In this document: positions 32,490-40,700 of the stretch, piece by piece
How positions within the stretch are numbered: the stretch's first letter is position 1
Layout: each line of letters opens with the position of its first letter
NCBI GenBank assembly: GCA_025062325.1
Contig: JANXAL010000019.1
Coordinates: 1-64,000 of the forward strand
Direction: 5' to 3'
DNA length: 64,000 nucleotides
From: Roseiflexus sp.
Lineage (GTDB): Bacteria > Chloroflexota > Chloroflexia > Chloroflexales > Roseiflexaceae
Made by a program: the position numbers and the translations under genes
Notes under the pieces: model-generated
Told to the model about the DNA's origin: nothing
The model's input: only the letters and a program-made list of their open reading frames with translations
Database searches by the model: none

Positions 32490-33314
32490 ATGATAGATGT
32501 CTTTGTGGCAGTGGCGCTGGCAGCGGCGCTGGCATCCGGTCTAGGCATACTCGTCGCGCAGACGATGACCGAGGTTGGCATCTGGACGTTACCATCGGCG
32601 CGTCGCCTGCCGCAGAGTATCGATGGATGGGCAGCGGTAGCGTGTATTGTGTTGGTGATCCTGGCATTTGCTGCGCTGCCCTGGCCTCTGCATCCGGCAA
32701 GCGATCATGGCTGGGTGGGAAATCCGGCGCTGTTATGGGCGCTCATCGAAGGCGCATTTCTAGCGCCGGTTTTTACCGGTCTCCTGGCGCCTTCACCGCT
32801 GGCGGCGCGCGCCGCAATGCGCGAAGCGCAGGTGAATGCAGCGGGACGACTGGCGCTCTGGGTGGCGGCAGGGAGTTCGCTATGGGGCAGCGCAGGATGG
32901 ACCGGGCTTGAAGTGCTGGGGCGAATCGTTCTGTTTGTTGTGGGTGGAGCAACAGTTGTTGCTGCCGCTGGTCTGGGACCGTTCGCACCGGATACCAGCC
33001 TCTCCCCGTCTGGCGCCGAGGAAGGTCTCGATGCAGATGAACGCTGGCTGGCGCATGTGGCGCGTCATATGCGAGCCGGACTGATGCTGGCGTTCTTTGT
33101 GGTCAGCGTCGTACCTGGACAGGAAGTGGTTCAGCCGGGCATCGCCTCGATGATCGCAATTGCACTCCTTGCTATACTTATTACCGGGTTGCGTTGGGTC
33201 CAGCGAACGTTGCCGCGTCTAACTCTGCACGCAACTGTGCAGTGGTGTCTCCGGCGTATGCTGCCAGTCGCGCTGGTTGCAAGCGTGTATCTGGAGTTGG
33301 TGGCGAGGAGTTAG
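32490..33314 (+). CDS. NuoH/HyfC-like membrane-anchor subunit
   Basis: 274 residues with about seven or eight membrane segments. The arrangement MIDVFVAVALAAALASGLGILVAQTMTEVG, a cytoplasmic loop with AREAQVNAAGR, and a later charged loop SGAEEGLDADERWLAHVARHMRAGLMLAFFVVSVV is reminiscent of NuoH/HyfC, where acidic loops face the quinone or cluster site. It is shorter than E. coli NuoH (325) and close to group 4 anchor subunits. It is the last gene of the six-gene set. Assignment rests on topology and synteny rather than strong motifs. Confidence 0.68.
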   Translation: MIDVFVAVALAAALASGLGILVAQTMTEVGIWTLPSARRLPQSIDGWAAVACIVLVILAFAALPWPLHPASDHGWVGNPALLWALIEGAFLAPVFTGLLAPSPLAARAAMREAQVNAAGRLALWVAAGSSLWGSAGWTGLEVLGRIVLFVVGGATVVAAAGLGPFAPDTSLSPSGAEEGLDADERWLAHVARHMRAGLMLAFFVVSVVPGQEVVQPGIASMIAIALLAILITGLRWVQRTLPRLTLHATVQWCLRRMLPVALVASVYLELVARS

Positions 33315-33399
33315 GAGTTTGGGGTGAGGGGTTAGAGCAATGAGATCAAATATTGAACATAACCCTTAACGCCTAACCACTGACTCTTCCGGTTCTCCT

Positions 33400-34425
33400 A
33401 TGGATGTCATCGAACTCGACGAAGTGCACAAATCCTATGACGGCATTCCTGTGTTACGCGGGGTGTCGCTGCGCGTGCCTCAAGGCATCGTGTACGGCAT
33501 GCTCGGCCCGCACGGCGCGGGCAAAACGACGCTGATCCATCTTCTGCTCGGCTTTCTACGACCAGACCGCGGCGTTATTCGCATGTTCGGGAGCAACAAC
33601 CTGCACCAGGTTGATGGGCGTGTCGGCTACGTGCCGGAGCGGTTACGCTATCACAACCGCTACACGGTGCGTGAGTATTTGTGGTATCTAGGACGGTTCA
33701 GCGGTCTTTCCGGCGCAACGCTGCGTCGGCGAGTCGATGCTGAGATCAGCGCGTGTGGTTTGACCAGCGTTGCTAATCGACCGATGAGCGCACTCTCCCG
33801 CGGAATGGTGCAACGCGTCGGGATCGCACAGGCGCTGCTGAGCGAGCCGGATCTCTTGCTGATCGACGAACCGACGGCCAGCCTCGATCCAGAGGGACAG
33901 CAAGATGTTATTGAACTACTTGCTGCTGTGCGTCGACGGGGATGCACTATCTTGATGGCAACGCACTTTCTTGATGAAGCGGATCTCCTGTGCGATCGCA
34001 TCGGCATCCTGCACGGCGGGCGCATCATTGCAGAGGCGGACACCTGCACTCTCCAGCGACCGGCTGGCAGTGTTGTTATCACTGTGGCAGACATGCCAGC
34101 AGCAGCAAAGTCTGCTCTGACCGCGCTTTCGCCTGCTGTGCAGTGTAATCGACACGAGATCACGCTAACCCCAAACACGCCGGAATTGCAGGCGCAGGTC
34201 GTGCGTCTGCTCCTCGATCATGGCGTCACAATCATGACCCTTGCGCCCCAACGCCATCCGATAGAGGAATTCTACCTCGCGGCGGTGAGTGGTCATGCGA
34301 AGCGTGACAGGTCATCTGAGGCGCCAACCTCTCGTTTGCAGGGTTCAGAAGATGTGTTGCTCCACGAACTGCTGCGCCAGGAGGAACAGCAGACGTCCGA
34401 GGATCAACGGTCTAAACACCTATGA
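33400..34425 (+). CDS. ABC transporter ATP-binding subunit
   Basis: 341 residues. Walker A is GPHGAGKTT (36-44), the Q-loop region is YVPERLRYHNRYTVREYL, the signature is LSRGMVQRVGIAQAL, Walker B is LLLIDEPTASLDPEG and the H-loop is ATHFLDEA. A C-terminal domain of about 110 residues follows, as in ABC-2-type exporters (drug, Na+ or polysaccharide families). It works with the next gene, which it overlaps by four bases. It follows the complex-I-like cluster by 85 bases on the same strand and could be co-transcribed. The substrate is unknown. Confidence 0.9.
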   Translation: MDVIELDEVHKSYDGIPVLRGVSLRVPQGIVYGMLGPHGAGKTTLIHLLLGFLRPDRGVIRMFGSNNLHQVDGRVGYVPERLRYHNRYTVREYLWYLGRFSGLSGATLRRRVDAEISACGLTSVANRPMSALSRGMVQRVGIAQALLSEPDLLLIDEPTASLDPEGQQDVIELLAAVRRRGCTILMATHFLDEADLLCDRIGILHGGRIIAEADTCTLQRPAGSVVITVADMPAAAKSALTALSPAVQCNRHEITLTPNTPELQAQVVRLLLDHGVTIMTLAPQRHPIEEFYLAAVSGHAKRDRSSEAPTSRLQGSEDVLLHELLRQEEQQTSEDQRSKHL

Positions 34426-35183
34426 ACGCTCTTGTCCGAACATTCTGGTTTGCTGTCTTCACACTGGATGAGTATCTGCGTTCTGGGCGGATCATGGTTG
34501 AGCTGGCGGCCACGGCGGTGGCGTATTATCTCTTCTTTCGCCGCTGGACGACGCCAATGACGCCGGACTATTTTTTCTCAACGGCTGGCCTGTTCATGCT
34601 GGGGTTGACAGTGTATACCGGCTCGTCCATCCTTGCGCTTGGCGATCGGCCAGCGGGGTATGTGGCGCTGGCGCGGCGTTTAGGTCGCGGTCCGTACTTG
34701 ATGGGCCTGTATCTTGCGGTGCTGGCAGTGTCGTGGGGAATGTACGGCGCCGTCTGTCTGCTGGTCGCGTTTACGAACCCGCTGAGAAGCCTTGACTTCA
34801 TTGGTTGGGTGCTGGGCACGATCCCGCTGCTGCTGAACCTGGCGCTGCTGGCGGCGTTTTTGGCGCTGCTTACGCCTATGGTGCTGCCCGCGCCGTGGCG
34901 TCTCGCGGTACTGGCGCTGGTAGCATTGGCTTTCTCCGGGAGTCTGATTGGCGGCGCTACTATGTCATCACTGCCAGAGTCGGTTGCTATCGCGCTGGAC
35001 GTGATGCGCACCATCCTGAGCGCGCCATTGCTGCCGGCTTTCACTGGTTTTGCGATCTCGGTCAGTCGAGATTACAGCGGCGCATCGGCAGTTGTTCCTG
35101 TGGCGCAGTTGTTTCTGGTGATCGGGCTTCTGGCGTTTGCTGTATATTCATTCGCAAAGCGCGAAATCGTCTTTTCTGGCTAG
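34422..35183 (+). CDS. ABC-2-type transporter permease
   Basis: 253 residues with about six membrane segments and short loops, as expected for an ABC-2 permease. It starts MNALVRTFWFAVFTLDEYLRSGRIMVELAATAVAYYLFF, with the usual interface helix before the first segment, and ends in a cytoplasmic FAKREIVFSG. It overlaps the ATPase gene by four bases (ATGA), indicating translational coupling. Two copies of each subunit would make the exporter. The exported compound cannot be inferred. Confidence 0.82.
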   Translation: MNALVRTFWFAVFTLDEYLRSGRIMVELAATAVAYYLFFRRWTTPMTPDYFFSTAGLFMLGLTVYTGSSILALGDRPAGYVALARRLGRGPYLMGLYLAVLAVSWGMYGAVCLLVAFTNPLRSLDFIGWVLGTIPLLLNLALLAAFLALLTPMVLPAPWRLAVLALVALAFSGSLIGGATMSSLPESVAIALDVMRTILSAPLLPAFTGFAISVSRDYSGASAVVPVAQLFLVIGLLAFAVYSFAKREIVFSG

Positions 35184-35201
35184 TCATCGGTGTGCCAGTG
35201 C

Positions 35202-35209
35202 GGTATAAT
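35202..35209 (+). promoter_or_regulatory. Probable -10 element (GGTATAAT) of the small-gene pair
   Basis: A perfect TATAAT preceded by GG lies between the permease stop and the GTG at 35231, suggesting the following small genes are transcribed separately. Confidence 0.5.
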
Positions 35210-35230
35210 GGTCGATAATGGAATGGCTCA

Positions 35231-35461
35231 GTGAAGACCACGCAATACTTTGCCAACAGCGTTCTATCTCGGCGTCCCTATCTCAAACAGGAATGGATTG
35301 AGCACGTGTTGCGTAATCCCATACGCACGGAAACGCAAGAAAATGGGCGTGTCCGTCATTGGGCGTTCATTGCAGAGGCGGGTAAATATTTGCGGGTTGT
35401 GATCGAACCAGACGGCGAAACGGTGCATAATGCATTTTTCGACCGACGGTTCAAGCCATGA
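35231..35461 (+). CDS. Small DUF4258-like protein
   Basis: 76 residues, MKTTQYFANSVLSRRPYLKQ then WIEHVLRNPIRTETQENGR, RHWAFIAEAGKYLRVV and a final VHNAFFDRR. The layout (helix with an E-x-V-L-x-N-P turn, then beta strands ending in a conserved F-D-R) fits small DUF4258-type proteins, some of which act as toxin-like partners of DUF2283 proteins. The next gene is such a partner, 27 bases downstream. GTG start, without a strong ribosome site. The toxin idea is inference. Confidence 0.6.
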   Translation: MKTTQYFANSVLSRRPYLKQEWIEHVLRNPIRTETQENGRVRHWAFIAEAGKYLRVVIEPDGETVHNAFFDRRFKP

Positions 35462-35488
35462 GACATAGGGCATAGGAGGACAAAAACA

Positions 35489-35725
35489 ATGGTGTTTCAG
35501 TACTACCCGGATACAGATATGCTGTACATCAAGCTGGTGGACGGAGTGAGTACGGATTCGGAAGAAGTGGCTCCTGGCGTTGTGCTGGACTTCGATGAAA
35601 AGAATCGGGTCATCGGTATTGAGATAGAAGATGCGAGCACGTTTGTTGATCTGTCGCGCCTGGAAGTGCTGGCGTTACCTGTTGTGAATCTGATTGTGAG
35701 TGAACGAGAGCCGGTAAGAGCATAG
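35489..35725 (+). CDS. DUF2283-family small protein
   Basis: 78 residues. The opening FQYYPDTDMLYIKLVDGVSTDSEEVAPGVVLDFDEKNRVIGIEIEDAS is the standard DUF2283 fold: a beta sheet with an acidic VLDFDxxxxVIGIEIxxAS core. A perfect AGGAGGA lies eight bases before the ATG. It pairs with the preceding gene, an arrangement found repeatedly in Chloroflexota and Cyanobacteria and sometimes classed as toxin-antitoxin-like. The biochemical role is unknown. Confidence 0.85.
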   Translation: MVFQYYPDTDMLYIKLVDGVSTDSEEVAPGVVLDFDEKNRVIGIEIEDASTFVDLSRLEVLALPVVNLIVSEREPVRA

Positions 35726-35768
35726 CCTTGCGTATGTGCGGATGTACAGTGTGGCAGAGAGGTCTGCC

Positions 35769-36071
35769 ATGGCCTCAGAGTCGCTGTCAGATGATGACCG
35801 GTTGATCTCAGTATGCCGGGCGCTGGCGCATCCGGTTCGCCTGGCAATTGTGCGCTATGTGCAGCGTCATCCGCGCTGCATCGGCAACCAGATACAGTTG
35901 CATCTGCCAGCGCCGCTGGCACGCGCTCAGTCAACGCTTTCACAACATTTGAAGATTCTGTGCGCCTCTGGCGTGCTCCGCGCTGAGTCCGAAGGACCGG
36001 CGACCTGCTATGTAATCAATCAGGCGCAACTGGACTGGCTCTGTCAGCAGATCGGGGGGTTGCGCGACTGA
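35769..36071 (+). CDS. ArsR-family winged-helix transcriptional regulator
   Basis: 100 residues, one winged-helix domain: LISVCRALAHPVRLAIVRYVQ, then STLSQHLKILCASGVLRAESEGPATCYVIN. The STLSQHLKIL recognition helix and the LxHPxRLAIV start are diagnostic for ArsR/SmtB proteins. No CxCxD-type metal site is visible, although single cysteines occur, so the signal may not be a metal. The start at 35769 is supported by GCAGAGAGG six bases upstream; an in-frame GTG 11 codons earlier is less likely. It lies 43 bases after the DUF2283 gene and may regulate this small cluster. Confidence 0.85.
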   Translation: MASESLSDDDRLISVCRALAHPVRLAIVRYVQRHPRCIGNQIQLHLPAPLARAQSTLSQHLKILCASGVLRAESEGPATCYVINQAQLDWLCQQIGGLRD

Positions 36072-36107
36072 ACAACGGCTGTTAGCGCCAATCCGCTACT
36101 CGCCGCT

Positions 36108-37634
36108 ATGTCCCATGCCCGATGCTACGCGTTTCTGACAATTGCCACGGCAATCATCGCCCTCGTGACAGTCACGGTCGCTTACCAGGCGCTGCCTGGT
36201 CGCGCCTTTGCTGCCGATGATTTTCAGTGGCTGCTAAATGTGCAGGATCGACCATTGTCAGCAGTTGCGGTGCGTGCATTCGACGTGCGCGCCGAGTCGC
36301 ACTTTTTTCGCCCTCTCGTCTGGCTGCTGTTGTGGAGTGAGTGGCGACTGTTTGGTTTCGACGCCAGCGCCTTTCACTCTGTATCGCTGGCGCTTCACGT
36401 GCTTAACACCGCGCTCATTGGCTGGTTGACCTCCCGCACGATCTGGACGCAATCATTTCTGGCGCCGATCATTGGGGGTACCGTAGCGGCGCTGGTTGCG
36501 GCGCTGCATCCAGCGCCGTTCGAGGCAGTGGTGTGGGTATCGGCGCAGAGTGAACTGCTGGCCGCCCTCTTTCTCTTGCTGACGCTGCACTTCTGGTGGA
36601 GCGCCTGCTTTTCTCGTGGACTGTGGCGCCCGATCTGGCATGTTGCCGCCGCCGCAACGCTGGCGCTCGCACTGCTAACTAAAGAGAGCGCCGTTGTCGG
36701 GTTGCCGCTGATCATGCTGATTGAATGGGAAGCGTCCCGCGTGGCGCAACGACGCATCGCGCTCATGCCCCTCGTTCTGCCAGTTCTGGTCACGGCGGCG
36801 TATCTCGCTTTTGCGCTCGATGTTGCGTCGCGCAATACCCTGGTGCGCGAGAGCGGCTACGGTTTTGGCGCGCAGGTCGCGCTCAACCCGCTGCGGAGCC
36901 TGGGATTGATTGCGGCGCCGCTGCCGGGCGTGGAGTATGGCAGAGAGGCATGGTTGCCGCTGGTAGGCGCAGGAGTGGCGCTGGCGGGCAAAATCGCCCT
37001 GGTTATCGTGTGGCGATACGGGAAGGGCGCTGCGTCGCTCCTGACTGGCATGCTGGCGCTGATCGTCACCCTTGCGCCAACCGCACCCTTCGACTCAGCG
37101 CCAGACTCACGGTATCTCTATCTGCCGGTGATGGTGATTGCCCTGATGGCTGGCAGGTGGTCGTCCATTTTTACCGATTGGGTCATGTCGGTAGAATCGC
37201 ATAGCCATAGGAGACTCGCCACAGTGGTAGGGGGCGATAACGAGAGGTCAGAACCCGGCACACGCGCCTGCCTTCGTGTCAGGCGCCTAATGGTTGGCGT
37301 TTGTGCACTATCGGTCGCTCTGGTGCTCGGCGTTTTGGCGGTGAACGAAGTCCGTGGGCGGGAAGCTCGGTTTGCGGCTGGCGCGCGCCCTGGCGAGGAG
37401 TTGCGCTTGTTCGCAGCGGCAGAGTGTGCAACCGGGCGCCTGGATCGAATACTCGTCGTGGAACCGCCGATCGCAGCGCCGCATGTTGAGGCGATTATCC
37501 GTTTGAGTTGCAGTTCCAACCCGCAGACGCTGGTCATTGGTTCAGGCGACATCGAGCGCGAACTGCGCCCCCATACGCTGGTTGTTGTCTTCAAGGGCGG
37601 CTTTCCGCATGCTCTCATACGTACTTCATTGTGA
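36108..37634 (+). CDS. Polytopic membrane protein, GT-C/PMT-like glycosyltransferase
   Basis: 508 residues with about ten membrane segments. A short N-terminal segment leads to the acidic AADDFQWL in the first outer loop, then SHFFRPLVWLLLWSEWRLFGFD and FHSVSLALHVLNTALIGWL. This is the pattern of O-mannosyl- or ArnT-like GT-C enzymes that use lipid-linked sugars, where the acidic pair in loop 1 is catalytic. The last 120 residues are a soluble tail with LRLFAAAECATGRLDRILVVEPP. Transfer of a sugar to an exported acceptor is inferred. It follows the ArsR gene by 36 bases and precedes the cyclase gene, which has its own promoter. Confidence 0.68.
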   Translation: MSHARCYAFLTIATAIIALVTVTVAYQALPGRAFAADDFQWLLNVQDRPLSAVAVRAFDVRAESHFFRPLVWLLLWSEWRLFGFDASAFHSVSLALHVLNTALIGWLTSRTIWTQSFLAPIIGGTVAALVAALHPAPFEAVVWVSAQSELLAALFLLLTLHFWWSACFSRGLWRPIWHVAAAATLALALLTKESAVVGLPLIMLIEWEASRVAQRRIALMPLVLPVLVTAAYLAFALDVASRNTLVRESGYGFGAQVALNPLRSLGLIAAPLPGVEYGREAWLPLVGAGVALAGKIALVIVWRYGKGAASLLTGMLALIVTLAPTAPFDSAPDSRYLYLPVMVIALMAGRWSSIFTDWVMSVESHSHRRLATVVGGDNERSEPGTRACLRVRRLMVGVCALSVALVLGVLAVNEVRGREARFAAGARPGEELRLFAAAECATGRLDRILVVEPPIAAPHVEAIIRLSCSSNPQTLVIGSGDIERELRPHTLVVVFKGGFPHALIRTSL

Positions 37635-37664
37635 TGCGGGTCAAGCAGTTCATGCCATCGATAA

Positions 37665-37672
37665 GGTATAAT
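37665..37672 (+). promoter_or_regulatory. Probable -10 element (GGTATAAT) of the cyclase gene
   Basis: A perfect TATAAT preceded by GG lies 70 bases before the chosen ATG. It makes the GTG at 37685 unlikely as start, because it would leave almost no leader. Confidence 0.5.
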
Positions 37673-37741
37673 GCGTGATGTAATTTGGTCCTCATCGCTT
37701 TCTTACCAGAGTGTATGGTGCTGCATCAAAAGGCGGATAAT

Positions 37742-40700
37742 ATGTCCGACCCGGCGGATATTAGCAGAGTGGCGCCCGACCGACTGGCGCGCTATCTGCC
37801 GGTCGATATGTCTAATCGTCTGCGTCACGCCTCCGAGATTGCCGACATCTCTGCGATCCAGCGTCATCTTGCGGCAGTGCGTGCTACCATCGCAACCTAC
37901 CTGCCGCGTCGGGTCGTCCAGTGGGCGCTGCATCGACGTTGCGTGCCTCCCTGGCTGGAGTGGGTGGAGGGATCACTCCTTTTTGCCGACCTTTCTGGCT
38001 CAACAGCGCTGGCAGAACGACTCAGCGCGCTGGGTCGAGAGGGAACGGAACTCGTCACCGACTTCCTCAACGGCATCTTCGCCCGCATGATCGATATTGT
38101 TCATGCGTATGGCGGCGACCTGATTTCGTTTGGCGGCGATGCGCTCCTGGTCTTGTTCGATGATGTCGACCATCCTCGAACTGCTGCATGTGCAGCGCTT
38201 GAATTGCAGCACGCGCTGAACGGTTATGTCTGCCGCGTCGCTGGGGTGGGCGATTTTCCGATGCATCTCCACGTTGGCGTCGAGAGCGGTCAGGTAGCGC
38301 TGATCAGCGCAGGTCACGCCGACATCTGGCACTATGCGGCGCTTGGCGCCGTGGTCAACGGCGTCGCGCGCGCTGAGGCGCTCGCCGGACCAGGCGAGAT
38401 CGTGCTTGGACGCCGCACCTGTGAGATGCTTCCTGACGTAGCTGGGGAGCCTCTCCATGGCGGCTTCTTTCGCCTTCACGCTCTTGCTTACACCATTATG
38501 CCGTCGGGTCTCAGGCAGAGCTGGCTGGAAGGCGCTGCCGCTGTCGAGACGCTGGCTAATCTTCTCGATGATCTGGACCGCATTAGTCCCTACATCCCTC
38601 CAGCGCTGCTGAGTCGCATCATTGCCATACCCGATAAACCGCAGATCGAAGCTGACCTGCGACCAGTCACCGCGTTATTTGCTCAAGTCATCGGTCTTGA
38701 GGCGCTGGCCGAAGTGCTGCCATCGGCGCAGTCGGCGCGCATCTTTGAACAATACATGATCGCCATGCAATCCGCCATTGCGCGCTATGGCGGGGTGATT
38801 AATAAGCTCGATGTCGCGGAAGAGGGAGTCAAGCTGCTGGCAATCTTCGGCGCACCGACGGCGTATGAGGATCATCCCGAGCGAGGCGCGCGCGCTGCGC
38901 TGGCGATGCAATCGGCGCTGAGTCGCGTGAATGCGGAGATCGAGGTGCAACTGTACAGCGCCGACGACTCCAACGCTCAATCGGTGACGCCTTCAGTATC
39001 GCTTCTGCGCCAGCGAATCGGGCTGAACCCTGGCGTCGTTTTTGCTGGAAATGTTGGCGGCGCCACTCGCAAAGAGTACACCGTGATGGGCGATGCGGTC
39101 AACATCGCCGCACGTGTGATGAGTGCAGCGCCCTGGGGCGATATCTGGTGCAGTCGGGCGCTGGCTGAGACGACGGCCCGTATAGTGTGCGAGCCGCAGG
39201 GCATCATACCACTCAAGGGAAAATCAGAACCGCTCGAAATTTGTCGGATTGCTGGCGAACGCGAGAGCAGCGAAGTGATGCTGTTGTTTCAAGGCGTTCT
39301 GACGCCTCTCGTTGATCGGGAATATGAAATGGCGTGGCTAAGAGACAACCTTGAAGCCGCGCTCGCTGGCTCGGGTCGGGCGGTACGGTTGGTTGGCGAG
39401 GCAGGCGTCGGGAAAAGCCGACTGCTCGCTGCGCTGATTGAGATGGCGCGTGAACGCGGGATGCGCGTCGTGTCGGCGGTATGTCTATCCTACACTGCGA
39501 GCATTCCGTACGCTGCCTGGGGTGAGCTGCTGAAATCGCTCTGCGGCATGGTCGCGGGCGAGAGCGATGAGGTGCGTGCAGGGAAAATCGCTGCCCATCT
39601 GTCGGCGCTCGGTCCTGGCATGGACGAGTGGCTCCCGCTGCTTGGCGATCTGGTGCGGCTTGATATTCCCGATAATCGACTGACGCGAGGTCTTGATCCG
39701 CAGTTGCGGCAGGAACGCCGGTTCGACCTGCTCGAGCGCTTGTTGCTGCATGCTGCCGCGCAGGGATCGGTATTGGTCGTCTTCGAGGACCTGCATTGGG
39801 CAGACCCGGTATCACTCGAACTCTGGCGTCGCGTTGTACAGACGATCCGCGAGCACCCGATTCTGCTGGTAGGGGCGCACCGACCGACTGATGCCCTGTC
39901 AGACAATGATCATGCTGCAGTGCTCGAAGTGCGGGAACTTCCAGCAGACGATAGTGACCGCCTGGTGACCATTCTGGCAGGAGATGTGGAGTTGCCCGAG
40001 ACGTTGCGTCGTCAAATTGCAGCGCGAGCGGCAGGCAACCCGCTCTTTCTGGCGGAACTGCTGCGAGCAGTTTTGGCTCAATCCAACCAGACGCTCCTGA
40101 ACAGCATCGATAATCTTCCCGATAGCTTGAACGGCCTGCTCCTGGCGCGCATCGATCGCCTCGACGAACAGGCGCGGAATGTGTTGCGCGTGGCGTCGGT
40201 CATTGGGCAGCGCATTCCGTTTGGCGTCCTACAGGCGATTCAGAGTATTGATCGTATCGCGCTGCTGCGCCAGTTGACCCACCTGGACGAGCAGGAAATC
40301 ACGATGCTCGAACGGCTCGAGCCGGAACGGGTGCACATGTTCCGCCATGCACTGTTGCAGGAAGTGGCGTATCAGAGCATGCTGTATGCCCGGCGACGCG
40401 AATTGCACGGTCGGATCGGCGAGTACCTGGAACAGCGCTATGCCGATGATCTGGACGACTACTACGGCTTGCTGGCGCATCATTACCGTCTCAGCAACCG
40501 GCGCGACAAAGCGATTCACTATTTGCTGAAAGCCGGTCATGCAGCGCGTGCCGTCTTTGCTAATGAAGAGGCGCTGCAATACTACTCCTGGGCGCTCGAA
40601 GCGCTGGCGGGTGATGAGCATGATCCCCGCGGTTGGGAAACGCACCTGGCCATCGCTGACGTTGAAGCGACACTTGGTCGCTACGACCGGGCGCTGGATC

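Noticed and set aside
26953-33314. Ordinary NADH dehydrogenase (complex I) operon
   Set aside because: NuoE/F/G/I/C/A/J-type genes are absent, gene order differs, and the large subunit has the hydrogenase cysteines that NuoD lacks.
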